Origin: CAKZLS01 sp963786305
GTDB taxonomy: Bacteria; Pseudomonadota; Alphaproteobacteria; Rhodospirillales; Defluviicoccaceae
Assembly (NCBI GenBank): GCA_963786305.1
Contig: CAWAYL010000007.1
Coordinates: forward strand, 124,001-188,000
Direction of reading: 5' to 3'
Length of the DNA: 64,000 nt
This document shows positions 19,256-28,555 of this stretch, one piece after another (positions within the stretch are counted from its first letter, which is position 1; the number at the start of each line of letters is the position of its first letter). The translations under genes and the position numbers were made by a program. The notes below the pieces were generated by a model that did not search any database, was not told where the DNA came from, and saw only the letters and a list, made by a program, of their open reading frames with translations.

Positions 19256-20256
19256 CAGCTCCCACCACCGTCCGTCGACGCATCGCCGCTGTTCAATAGC
19301 GCTTCGATCACGGAAGGATCGTTCGGCAGGTGTCGTCTGATGGAGAAGCTGCCATCGGGCCGCAGGGGGACGTTCCGGCCAAACAGGGAAAGCAGCTGGC
19401 CGGGTTCGGCGTGGCCGAAGACATGAAGCTCGACGGCGACTTCAAAACCGTCGGCGCGCCCGAGGCCATAGCTGGAAGAGGTCAGCGCTTGCTCCAGAAC
19501 GAGCGGAGGGCGGTCCGTTGACACGTTGTCCCGCGGAGCCGATCCGGTTGCGGTCGACGGCGCTTGCGTTTCTCTCGGTGCGTCGTCACGCAGGACCGCG
19601 TGTCCGCCGATAAAGTCCGGTGGAAGTGGGAATTGGACGGTTGCTCCGCCGGGCGGCGGCACGGGTTGCGGTGAAAACGACCCGGCGTGCGGGCTCTGCG
19701 TGTTGATCTGAACGACGGCATTTGACGCCGCCGCCGACAAGGGGGGCAATTCAACCGCGTTTGACGTTGCCAACGCCGCGAACCGGTTGTCGGCGGTCCG
19801 CAGGCCGAGAGCCGCCCGGTAGCGGCGAGCGTCGCTGAAGATATCCACGTAAGAGCGGCTCTTGAGGCCGCCAACCTCCACATCGAGAGCGGTTGCTTCG
19901 GCTTCGCCGATGTCGCTCGTTTCGTCGTCACGGATGCGCAGTATCAGGCAGGCATTGGCGGCATCCCCTCCCAGGTCGTCTTGGGCCCTTTGCATGGCCT
20001 CCCGGGTGACGGTCCAGAATGCATGGACGCGATAGGGATCAACTTCGATCAAGACAAGTTGCGGCTTTCCCGGCGCGCGGACAAAACTGCTTCTCACTTC
20101 GTCGGCGACATCGCGCAGGAACTGGGAGGACGGCATGGCGGCGCTTGTCATCGGACGCGCGGAGCCCTTTGGCGGAACCTCGATATTGTCGCTCACGGGC
20201 TTGGCGGTCGCGGCGGGGATTGGCTCCAAGCGCACATTAGTATGTTTCTCATCCAC
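19255..20256 (-). CDS. DUF4912 protein
   Basis: A 333-residue protein of unknown function. The DUF4912 core is visible in LVLIEVDPYRVHAFWTVT (about residues 66-83) and LKSRSYVDIFSDARRYRAALG (about 130-152), a fold thought to resemble carbohydrate-binding or Ig-like modules. The rest is Ala/Pro-rich linker, with a second short conserved segment near the C-terminus (EVAVELHVFGHAEPGQLLSLFG). Genes of this family are repeatedly found next to GH57 branching enzymes, and here it is coupled to one. A role in binding or delivering glucan is inferred from that context only. The 317 bp upstream (20257-20573), between two divergent genes, must hold their promoters; I cannot pick out confident boxes. Confidence 0.75.
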   Translation of the reverse strand: MDEKHTNVRLEPIPAATAKPVSDNIEVPPKGSARPMTSAAMPSSQFLRDVADEVRSSFVRAPGKPQLVLIEVDPYRVHAFWTVTREAMQRAQDDLGGDAANACLILRIRDDETSDIGEAEATALDVEVGGLKSRSYVDIFSDARRYRAALGLRTADNRFAALATSNAVELPPLSAAASNAVVQINTQSPHAGSFSPQPVPPPGGATVQFPLPPDFIGGHAVLRDDAPRETQAPSTATGSAPRDNVSTDRPPLVLEQALTSSSYGLGRADGFEVAVELHVFGHAEPGQLLSLFGRNVPLRPDGSFSIRRHLPNDPSVIEALLNSGDASTDGGGS

Positions 20257-20573
20257 AACGCCCGGTCCCCAACTCGGATATATTCCACATCACGCACTCT
20301 TAAACTAGGCAGGCACGTGACGAACGGCTCCATTGATCAGCCATCACACTACAAAGAAATACACCTTTAAGCCGCGCTCCGGCAACCTTCGTTCATTGCA
20401 ACCGCGAAACACACCATTCTCGTTGGCGTCCGTTCCCCGGACACTGACGCCGCCTTCCCTGGCCGCTGCATCAAACACCCTGCGTGGGCTCATTCCTTTG
20501 TTGCTCGCGGCGTTCGCGGAGGGTAGCATTTTGCTGCATGCGCGAAATTGACGGGCGAGGGGTGGAGACAACC

Positions 20574-21758
20574 ATGAAGGAGATCTTTCACGCGCTGGTG
20601 CTCAACATGCATCAGCCGCCGAGCAATCTCGACGAACTGCTGGTAACCAACGAATGGGAGGTCAAGGAGATCCTGTTCGCCTATGACCGCATGCCGCGAA
20701 CGCTGTGGCCTTATGAAGATGTCGCGCGGGTCAATCTCACCTTCTCAGGGACCTTGCTGGAGACACTCTCGCATCCCGATTTTCAGCGGAAAGTTTATGG
20801 TTCCGTCGATTGCGGCACTCTCCTTTGGGCGCTACAGAACGAGAAGCTGTTCGAAATATTGGGCACCGGATACTACCATCCGGTTCTAGCGCTGACGCCG
20901 GAAGCGGATTGGGACGAACAAATCCGCCGGTGGCAGGCCATCGGGCGTAATGTCTTTTGGCGCGAGCATTTCAGCGGATTCTGGCCGCCGGAAATGGGCT
21001 TCGACATGAAGCTCATCCCCCACTTGAAGAAGGCGGGATACCGGTACGTCCTGGTGGATAGCGAATACGTCGACCCCGTGGACGAGATGTCCTGGCAGGA
21101 ACTACGCTACCGTCCCCACATCGCGGAATTCGAGGGCGAAGACATCATCGTTGTCGTCCGCGATCGGGATCTCTCCGCCGCGCAATTGGCGGGCATGGAA
21201 TACAGCTGGTTCTACACCGAAATCCAGGAGCGGACGAAATGGTGTGACTTCCCGCCATTGGTCACGACGGTCAGCGATGGCGATAACGGCGGGTGGTTCC
21301 GCAACGTCAATCCGCAGGCCAATTTCTGGTCGTACTTCTACAAGAACGCGTTGGACGAGATCCGGGCTGGACACTCATCCATGCGTCCGACGTTCATTAG
21401 CGAGTATCTGGATCGCTTCGGCGCTCACGGCCGTGTGACGGTCCGCCGGGGCGCTTGGCCGACGGACGAGCACCACGGCTGGGACTTCCATCAATGGCAA
21501 GGTTCGCAGGCGCAGAGGGACGCCACGTTCCGCGTCCATGAGGTGAGCAAGGCTTTCCACGAAATCCAGGATACCGCCTGGGAGCGGGGAACCCAGGATC
21601 CCGCTTTTCACGACCATCTGGGCCAAGCCCACTGGCGCCTGCTTCGCGCCGAAACGAGTTGCAATTTCTATTGGGGCGAGGCCTGGGTTTACCGGGCCCA
21701 CGAGGACCTGGATGCCGTCCTATATCACCTGCAAGAAGCGAAGAATCGGCTTGGATGA
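20574..21758 (+). CDS. GH57 family alpha-amylase/glucanotransferase-like protein
   Basis: A 394-residue GH57 enzyme distinct from the other two in the window. It shows LNMHQPPSNLDEL at the N-terminus, the nucleophile Glu in GFWPPEMGFD (about 140), the acid/base Asp in VSDGDNGGWF (about 235), and AETSCNFYWGEAW near the C-terminus. Probably a cytoplasmic alpha-glucan hydrolase or transferase; specificity cannot be read. I start at ATG 20574, preceded by GAGGGGTGGAGA, rather than at in-frame codons upstream that lack similarity. It is divergent from DUF4912/GH57 and convergent with glgA, 81 bp away. Confidence 0.86.
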   Translation: MKEIFHALVLNMHQPPSNLDELLVTNEWEVKEILFAYDRMPRTLWPYEDVARVNLTFSGTLLETLSHPDFQRKVYGSVDCGTLLWALQNEKLFEILGTGYYHPVLALTPEADWDEQIRRWQAIGRNVFWREHFSGFWPPEMGFDMKLIPHLKKAGYRYVLVDSEYVDPVDEMSWQELRYRPHIAEFEGEDIIVVVRDRDLSAAQLAGMEYSWFYTEIQERTKWCDFPPLVTTVSDGDNGGWFRNVNPQANFWSYFYKNALDEIRAGHSSMRPTFISEYLDRFGAHGRVTVRRGAWPTDEHHGWDFHQWQGSQAQRDATFRVHEVSKAFHEIQDTAWERGTQDPAFHDHLGQAHWRLLRAETSCNFYWGEAWVYRAHEDLDAVLYHLQEAKNRLG

Positions 21759-21839
21759 TTTAAAAGTACCGTCTCGGGACCGGTCAGTCAGGGGAATCGG
21801 GGAGCTAATCGCGGCGCGCTTGCGACGCTACCGATCGCA

Positions 21840-23315
21840 CTAAAATGTCCGACGCGTGTTCTCGTAGATGCCGATGTAGTGCTCGCCGGATTGTGCCCAC
21901 GAGAGGTCATTGGCCATGCCATTCGTCATGAGCCTGCGGAACTCCTTCGGATAATCCCGCCACAGCCCGATGGCTCGGCTCATAGCGGATTCCAGGCCCT
22001 CAAAATCGGCCTCATTGAACACATATCCATTGCGTTCCTCCGGCGGTTTGTCGGCGTTGTCGCGATCGAATACCGTATCCACAAGACCGCCGACCGCTCG
22101 AACAACCGGAACACTTCCGTAGCGCATGGAAATCATTTGCGTCAGACCGCACGGCTCGAAAAGGCTCGGCACGATCATCATATCGCAACCGGCATAGATC
22201 TTGTGGGCCAGTTGTTCGTTGAAACCGATTTCGAGATGGCAGTCCTGATTGTCGTTCAGGTAGTGCTTTAGGCGATAGAAGTGATCGTTGATTCCGTCTT
22301 CGCCTCCGGCGCCCAGCAGGACGAACTGCGCACCGTGTTCCAGGCAATAAAACAGCGCATGCTGGATCAGGTGGACGCCTTTCTGAGCATCCAGGCGGCC
22401 GACATATCCGATCAGCGGTTTGAAGTCCTTGCGCAGCCACATATGTTCGCGCAAGGCCTCTTTGTTTTGGTACTTCGCGTCCAGATGCCAAACGTCATAG
22501 TGATGCGGAATGAAACGATCGATTTCCGGGTTCCAGACGTCGTAGTCCAGCCCGTTCAGGACGCCCGTGAACTTGTACTCGTGGGTGGCAAGCGTCGGGC
22601 CAAGACCGTGGCCCTGGTCGGTATAACGCGCTTCCCAGGCATGGTGCGGTGACACTGTGGTCACGTGATTGGCGTAGACGATCCCGCCCTTCATGATGTT
22701 GAGCGCGCCCTGGTTCATGTTGTCCAGAAGTCGGTCATGATGAACGTAGTGCTCCGGGCGGCAAAGACCGGACGCCCAAAGGATCGATTCGCCCGTTACA
22801 CCTTGATGTTTGAAGTTGTGGATCGTGTATACAACCCTTTGGTTCTCCATGCCGAGTTTGTTGTAGATCTCGAACAGGAGAACGGGCACCAAGCCCGTCT
22901 GCCAGTCGTGGCAATGGATGATGTCCGGCCGCTTGTTGGACTGCAGCATGAACTCCATGGCCGCCTTCGAAAAGAAGGTGAACCGCATGGCGTCGTCGTG
23001 AAAGCCGTAAAACGAACCGCGATTGAAGAAGTCGTCCTGGGAATGGGGTTCGATGAAAAAGCATTTGCGACCGTGAACGAAGCCGAACCACACCGAGCAG
23101 GACATGGCTCCGCCGTACCACGGCACGGACAGATTTTCCCAGATCCGATGAAGTCCCCAGATTTCGTCGTACCACATGCAGTCGTATTTCGGCAAAAAGA
23201 TCTCGACCGAGTGCCCACGAACCTCCAGTTCACGACTGAGTCCGAATACGACATCTCCCAAGCCTCCGACTTTCGCCACGGGAGCCAGTTCCGCAGAGAC
23301 CATGACTATGTACAT
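21840..23315 (-). CDS. glgA: Glycogen synthase (ADP-glucose type)
   Basis: A 491-residue GT5 enzyme that extends alpha-1,4-glucan chains. Key features: KVGGLGDVV at residues 16-24 for nucleotide-sugar binding, HCHDWQT (about 138), the hinge YVGRLDAQKG (about 302), and the C-terminal EPCGLTQMISMRYG (about 388) with the catalytic-site Glu. The frame is intact and the start is the ATG at 23313-23315. No glgC (ADP-glucose pyrophosphorylase) is seen in this window, so the substrate must come from elsewhere. Of the 333 bp upstream (23316-23648), before the insertion element, I can say only that no convincing gene is present. Confidence 0.95.
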   Translation of the reverse strand: MYIVMVSAELAPVAKVGGLGDVVFGLSRELEVRGHSVEIFLPKYDCMWYDEIWGLHRIWENLSVPWYGGAMSCSVWFGFVHGRKCFFIEPHSQDDFFNRGSFYGFHDDAMRFTFFSKAAMEFMLQSNKRPDIIHCHDWQTGLVPVLLFEIYNKLGMENQRVVYTIHNFKHQGVTGESILWASGLCRPEHYVHHDRLLDNMNQGALNIMKGGIVYANHVTTVSPHHAWEARYTDQGHGLGPTLATHEYKFTGVLNGLDYDVWNPEIDRFIPHHYDVWHLDAKYQNKEALREHMWLRKDFKPLIGYVGRLDAQKGVHLIQHALFYCLEHGAQFVLLGAGGEDGINDHFYRLKHYLNDNQDCHLEIGFNEQLAHKIYAGCDMMIVPSLFEPCGLTQMISMRYGSVPVVRAVGGLVDTVFDRDNADKPPEERNGYVFNEADFEGLESAMSRAIGLWRDYPKEFRRLMTNGMANDLSWAQSGEHYIGIYENTRRTF

Positions 23316-23648
23316 GCTAAATCAACTCTTGCCTTAACTTCCGGAAATCGCCCGGAGAAAGCACGGGTTCTCTCGGGCCAATCGGATTAGTCACCATACC
23401 TGCCGTCCAAACTGAGCACCGGGAGTAATCATCGTGGGTCATACTCGGGTCGGGAACGACGTTTGTGCATCGCAGCAATATCTACATCAGATGGTTTACA
23501 GCCTTCCGCGCCGGAAGGAAAGGCCGCTGTGCCCCATCGCCAGCGCCGCTTTCCACGGTCCGCGCCGACCGGCTATCGCTTGGAGCACGGCTCGGTCGGA
23601 TTGGGTCAATCTGATCGAACGCTCGCGCGCTAGACTTTTGATGCCTAG

Positions 23649-25213
23649 CAGCCTGTCGGACTTGAATGAATGGTTTGGATTTGATTCACTCGCACTGATT
23701 GGTTCTAGCTTGCTTGAGGGATCTGGGATGAGCAATTTTCGCCAAGTTGATCGGGAGACCGATTATCTGCTGCCGCCTTCGGTGGATGATTGGCTTGCGG
23801 AGCGTCATCTGGCGCGTTTTGTTGTCGAGGTGATCGATCAGCTGGACCTGTCGTCGATGGTCAAGGCGTATCGCGGCTCGGGCTCGGCATCGTATCATCC
23901 ATCGGTGCTGCTGGGGCTTATGGTCTATGGCTACGCCACCGGCGTGCATTCGAGCCGCAAGATCGAGCGGGCGACGTACGATTCCGTGGCGTTTCGTTTC
24001 ATCGCGGCCAACGATCATCCCGACCACGACACGCTCGCCAGCTTCCGGCGGCGCTTTCTCAAGCAGATCGAGGGGCTGTTCGTGCAGGTGCTGGTGTTGG
24101 CGCGCGAAAGTGGAGTGCTGAAGATGGGCACGGTTGCCCTGGACGGCACCAAGGTGCACGCCAATGCCAGCCGCCATAGTGCCCTGTCGTACGAGCATGC
24201 GAGTAAGATCGAAGCGCGGTTGAAGACCGAGGTGGCGGAGCTGATGGCGCTGGCGGAAGCCGCCGATACGGCGGATGTGCCGGACGGGATGTCGGTGCCG
24301 GAAGAGCTGGCCCGGCGCGAAGAGCGTCTGCGCCGGATTGCCGAGGCCAAGGCGAAGATCGAGGCGCGGGCCGCGGAACGCCTGGCGCGCGAGGAGGCCG
24401 AGTATGAGGCGAAGCTCGAGGCGCGCGAGGAGAAGGCCAAGGCGACGGGCCGCAAGCCCGGCGGCAAGCCACCGCAACCGCCGACGCCGGGGCCCGATCC
24501 AAAGGACCAGATCAACCTGACCGATGAGGAGTCGCGCATCATGCCGGTCGCCGGCGGCGGCTTCGAGCAGGCCTACAACGCCCAGGCGGCGGTCGCCATC
24601 GGCAGCATGCTGGTGGTCGTCAACGACGTCGTCCAGGCCGCCAACGACAAGCAGCAGATCGCGCCGGCCGTGGAAAGCCTTGGCCGGCTTCCCGAGGCTC
24701 TTGGTCGGCCCGAGACCCTTTTGGGGGACAACGGCTACTTCAGCGAAGCCAATGTGACGACCTGCGCCGAGGCCAACATCGCACCGCTGATCGCCCCGGG
24801 ACGGGATCGTCATCATCCGTCCTGGAAGGACCGGTTCGCCGAACCACCGCCGGCTCCACAACAACCGACGCCCCTGCAAGCGATGATGCATCGGCTGGCA
24901 TCGCCCGAAGGCAAAAAGGCCTATGGCCTGCGCAAGCAGACCCCGGAACCGGTGTTCGGCATCATCAAATCGGTCATGGGATTCCGCCAATTCAGCTTGC
25001 GCGGCCTCGAAAAGGTCAAAGGCGAGTGGAACCTGGTCACCCTCTCCTGGAACATCAAGCGGATGTTCGCCCTCAACGACGCTTGAGGGCGAGGCGTCCA
25101 CCCCAATGCCACGCGGCGACCGGCCTCGATGTCCCAAAAAGCACCTATCCGATGGAATATCCACGTCCGAACTCATCCAAATCCAAATTCCATGACCCCA
25201 GTCCGACAGGCTG
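23649..25213 (+). mobile_element. IS1182-family insertion sequence
   Basis: About 1.57 kb bounded by perfect 14-bp terminal inverted repeats: CAGCCTGTCGGACT at 23649-23662 and its complement at 25200-25213. A CTAG flanks each end (23645-23648 and 25214-25217), either as a 4-bp target duplication or as the outermost repeat bases; CTAG is palindromic so the two cannot be told apart here. A partial inner match (TTGGATTTG) continues the inverted repeat on both sides. It carries one intact transposase gene and looks recent. It sits between glgA and glgP. Confidence 0.85.
23728..25086 (+). CDS. IS1182-family transposase
   Basis: A 452-residue DDE transposase. Visible in order: an N-terminal domain (LSSMVKAYRGSGSASYHPSVLLGLMVYGY), the first catalytic Asp in MGTVALDGTKVHANAS (about 140), a charged coiled-coil insertion (about 185-250; Glu/Ala/Lys-rich), the second Asp in LLGDNGYFSEAN, and a C-terminal PVFGIIKSVMGFRQFSLRG with the Glu-like/late residue followed by WNLVTLSWNIKRM. 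The start is ATG 23728, just after GGGATCTGGG. The frame is open for another 98 codons upstream across the left IS end, but that part is not transposase. Intact, so the element may still be mobile. Confidence 0.9.
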   Translation: MSNFRQVDRETDYLLPPSVDDWLAERHLARFVVEVIDQLDLSSMVKAYRGSGSASYHPSVLLGLMVYGYATGVHSSRKIERATYDSVAFRFIAANDHPDHDTLASFRRRFLKQIEGLFVQVLVLARESGVLKMGTVALDGTKVHANASRHSALSYEHASKIEARLKTEVAELMALAEAADTADVPDGMSVPEELARREERLRRIAEAKAKIEARAAERLAREEAEYEAKLEAREEKAKATGRKPGGKPPQPPTPGPDPKDQINLTDEESRIMPVAGGGFEQAYNAQAAVAIGSMLVVVNDVVQAANDKQQIAPAVESLGRLPEALGRPETLLGDNGYFSEANVTTCAEANIAPLIAPGRDRHHPSWKDRFAEPPPAPQQPTPLQAMMHRLASPEGKKAYGLRKQTPEPVFGIIKSVMGFRQFSLRGLEKVKGEWNLVTLSWNIKRMFALNDA

Positions 25214-25297
25214 CTAGAGCAACTGCATCCAATCGAGTGGGTCCACTCAAACGGATATTGCTAAAGTCGAAGCGAATCGTTCGATCGGCATAAGGCG

Positions 25298-27805
25298 CTA
25301 TTGGGCAGGTACCTCAATCGCTTCGACCCCCCATATATCGCGGGCGTACTCGCCGATGGTACGGTCGGAACTGAAGCGCCCTGTTCGCGCAATGTTGATC
25401 ACGGCCTTTTCTGTCCAAACTTCCTGGTCGCGATAGACTTCGTCGACGCGTGATTGCGCCTCGAGATAGCTCCGAAGGTCGGCCAGAAGCATGTAATAGT
25501 CGCCGCCTTCCAGAAGATTCGCGACGATCGGCCAAAAGATGCCCGGTTCGTCGAGGCTGAAAAAGTCGTCTCGGATGAGATCTATGGCACGGCGAATCTC
25601 TTCGTCGTTCATGTAGATTTCGTAGGGATTGTAATTGTTGCGAAGCAATTCGACCTGTTCGGTCGTCAGGCCGAAAATAAAGATATTCTCGTCGCCGACT
25701 TCCTCTTTGATTTCGATGTTGGCGCCGTCGAGAGTGCCGATGGTCAACGCTCCGTTCATAGCGAACTTCATGTTTCCGGTACCGGACGCTTCCATGCCCG
25801 CCGTAGAGATCTGTTCGCTCAGATCGGCGGCCGGCATGATCTTCTCGGCGAGCGACACCCGGTAATCCGGAAGGAAGACGACCTTGATCTTGTCTTGGAG
25901 ATCGGGATCGAAATTGATGACGCTGCCGATCTGGTTGATCAGCTTGATGATCAGTTTGGCCATGTGGTAAGCGGGCGCCGCCTTGCCGCCGATGATGAAC
26001 GTACGCGGCACGACATCCAACGTAGGGTTGGCCTTCAGGCGATTGAAGAGCACGATAATGTACAGGGCGAACAGGAGTTGCCGCTTGTACTCGTGGATGC
26101 GCTTTACCTGAACGTCGAACATGGAATCGGGCGATACGGTGATATCGAGTGTCCGCTGGATATAGTCGGCGAGGACCTGCTTGTTGGCCCGTTTGATATC
26201 TCGCACCTTTTGCCGGAATTTCTTGTCGCCGGCGTATTTTTCGAGCCCTCTCAGCTGATCCAGATCGGTGATCCAGCCATCTCCGATCTTCTCCGATATC
26301 AGCGCCGCAAGACTCGGATTGGCCTTCAACAGCCAACGGCGAGGTGTGACGCCGTTGGTCTTGTTGTTGAACCGCTCCGGATAGAAATCCGCGAAGTCCC
26401 GCATCATGCCATCCATGAGCAAACGGGTATGGAGGGCGGCGACGCCATTGGTTGAGGAACTGCCGACCACCGACAAATTCGCCATGCGGATCGCTTTTTC
26501 CGGCTGCTCCTGCACGATACTCATGCGTTCCAAACGGCCGAAATCGCCGGGATAATGGGTGGCGACCCTGCGCAGGAAGTGACTGTTGATCTCATAGATG
26601 ATGTTCAGGTGCCGCGGCAGCAAGCGTTCGAACATACTGACCGGCCACCGTTCGAGGGCTTCCGGCAGGAGCGTATGATTGGTGTAGCCGGTGGCGTTGA
26701 CCGTAAGTTCCCAAGCTTGATCCCAATCCAGATCTTCCTGGTCAAGAAAGATCCGCATCAACTCCGGTACAACCAGGGCGGGATGGGTGTCGTTCATCTG
26801 AATGAACACCTTATCCGGAAAGGCGTTCCAGTCGTTGTTGTCGGACTTGAATCGACGAAGGATGTCCTGCACGGAACACGAGACGAAGAAGTACTGCTGT
26901 CGCAGCCGCAATTCGCGCCCGGCATAGACACTATCATTGGGGTAGAGGACTTTGGTGAGGTTTTCGGCCATCACCTTATCTTCCACCGCTTCCACGTAGG
27001 AACCTCGGCTGAAGTCCTGGAAGTCGAAGTCCTGCGTCGCCTTGGCCGTCCACAGCCTCAGTGTGTTGACGTTGTAGGAGCCGTAACCAACGATCGGCGT
27101 GTCGTAGGCCATACCCACGGTCGGCCGGGTGTCGACCCAATCCCAATGGGTAACACCGTTGACGCGTCTGGGTTCGGCATGTCCCTCGAATTTGACCGAG
27201 TAGGCGACTTCGGGATGGCCAACCTCCCAGGGGTTGCCCGAGCGCAGCCAGTTGTCCGGCTCCTCGATCTGCCAGCCGTTTTCGATTCGCTGTTTGAAAA
27301 CGCCATAGTCGTAGCGGATCCCATAGCCGAACGCGGGGAGTTGCAGGGTGGCCATCGAGTCCAGAAAGCAGGCTGCAAGGCGACCGAGGCCACCATTGCC
27401 GAGCGCGGCATCCTCTTCGACGTCTCGGAGCACGTCCCAGTCCAAATCGAGCTTCTGCATGGCTTCGCGGCAGGTCTCTTCGAACATAAGGTTGATCACG
27501 TTGTTCCCCATCGCTCGCCCGATCAGGAACTCCAGCGACAGGTAATTGATGCGCTTGACGTTCTGGTGGTGGTAAGCCTGCTGCGTGTCGATCCAGCGCC
27601 CGATGAGGCGGTCGCGGACAGCGAGAGCCAGCGCCTGATAGCGATCCTGGACGGTGGCCGAGTACTCGTCTTTCGCAAGCGTGAACTTCAAGTGAAAATT
27701 GAAGCTTCGAATTAGGCTTTCTACATCCATGCCCTCCGCGGCCCGGAAGGCAATCTGGTGCAATTCCGTCTCCCCGGTGGCTTTGGAAGTTTTTTGACGC
27801 GCCAT
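25298..27805 (-). CDS. glgP: Glycogen phosphorylase
   Basis: An 835-residue GT35 enzyme that releases glucose-1-phosphate from glycogen chain ends. Signatures are YLSLEFLIGRAM (about 89), LGNGGLGRLAACFLDS (about 136), and the PLP-lysine motif EASGTGNMKFAMNGALTIG (about 668). The start is the ATG at 27803-27805 (MARQKTSK). Its 3' end lies 80 bp beyond the right end of the insertion sequence, so it was probably once closer to, or co-transcribed with, glgA. The frame is intact. Confidence 0.96.
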   Translation of the reverse strand: MARQKTSKATGETELHQIAFRAAEGMDVESLIRSFNFHLKFTLAKDEYSATVQDRYQALALAVRDRLIGRWIDTQQAYHHQNVKRINYLSLEFLIGRAMGNNVINLMFEETCREAMQKLDLDWDVLRDVEEDAALGNGGLGRLAACFLDSMATLQLPAFGYGIRYDYGVFKQRIENGWQIEEPDNWLRSGNPWEVGHPEVAYSVKFEGHAEPRRVNGVTHWDWVDTRPTVGMAYDTPIVGYGSYNVNTLRLWTAKATQDFDFQDFSRGSYVEAVEDKVMAENLTKVLYPNDSVYAGRELRLRQQYFFVSCSVQDILRRFKSDNNDWNAFPDKVFIQMNDTHPALVVPELMRIFLDQEDLDWDQAWELTVNATGYTNHTLLPEALERWPVSMFERLLPRHLNIIYEINSHFLRRVATHYPGDFGRLERMSIVQEQPEKAIRMANLSVVGSSSTNGVAALHTRLLMDGMMRDFADFYPERFNNKTNGVTPRRWLLKANPSLAALISEKIGDGWITDLDQLRGLEKYAGDKKFRQKVRDIKRANKQVLADYIQRTLDITVSPDSMFDVQVKRIHEYKRQLLFALYIIVLFNRLKANPTLDVVPRTFIIGGKAAPAYHMAKLIIKLINQIGSVINFDPDLQDKIKVVFLPDYRVSLAEKIMPAADLSEQISTAGMEASGTGNMKFAMNGALTIGTLDGANIEIKEEVGDENIFIFGLTTEQVELLRNNYNPYEIYMNDEEIRRAIDLIRDDFFSLDEPGIFWPIVANLLEGGDYYMLLADLRSYLEAQSRVDEVYRDQEVWTEKAVINIARTGRFSSDRTIGEYARDIWGVEAIEVPAQ

Positions 27806-27898
27806 TTTTTTCGTTCTCCCCGATCTAGTACAACCATGACCGCCGATTAACAGGTCTTTGTTCGCTCTTTTAAATCGATCCGCTGATCACACCATCAT

Positions 27899-27949
27899 TA
27901 GTGGTTTAGATCCAACGTATGGGTACCATATGTTAGATCCAGACCACTA
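27899..27949. repeat. 51-bp imperfect palindromic repeat (full copy)
   Basis: The stretch begins TAGTGG and ends CCACTA. Its two arms pair over about 25 bases with four or five mismatches around a GGTACC centre. A 34-base segment of it, crossing the centre, recurs in inverted orientation at 37994-38027. This pattern suits a MITE-like or REP-like unit, or two IS ends joined back to back. The surrounding non-coding stretch 27806-28555 (about 750 bp) otherwise holds the glgP and glgB2 5' regions; open frames in it look accidental. Confidence 0.6.
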
Positions 27950-28555
27950 GAATCCTTATTCTCGAATGCGCCTTTGATACGAGCAATGGTGTGTCGATTA
28001 AAGAGAGAATGCGAACGGGCAAAAAGATTTCATCGAGGGTTCAACGAGGTCCATGGGCGATTAACGCGAAATTGATCGCGGACCGGGCTTGCAATATATC
28101 TGGTCTCGGCCTCCCGCATGGCACGCATCGGCACCCCCTGCTGAAACAACCATCCTGGATATGCATGCATGACGACGCTTCCCGGAGGCTTGCCGTGGAG
28201 ACCGGCTTCACAGAAAACAGAATAAGAGTTACAACATTTAGGGGGTGCGTTCGGGGCGGTTATACGGGGTTATTGCTGGCGGAGCCTTCGCTTTCATGGG
28301 CCGTTCGATATGTGTCTCCAGCACGCTCTGAATATCGTTGGCGCTGACCGATTAACGTAGTAGATCCGAATGCGGGGTGAGATGGTGGGGCGCCGCCGCG
28401 GGTGCTTCAAGACAACTGCGATGATTTCAGGTGGCCGTGCTTTCTCGGAGGACGAGCGCGCATTCGATTGTCGGCGCAAGCACATGCCGCCGGGTTGCGA
28501 GGCTATGCCGGACCGGCCGTCCAGTTGGGTTCGAAGCCGCGCGAAAAAGGAAAGT

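Noticed and set aside
23496..23735. Possible small gene on the minus strand interrupted by the insertion sequence
   Set aside because: If the IS is removed the frame stays open across the junction, but no start, no ribosome site and no family resemblance were found.
27991..28347. A 118-codon plus-strand frame between glgP and the second glgB
   Set aside because: No ribosome site, no recognisable domain and odd composition; I treat the region as 5' regulatory sequence plus a repeat.
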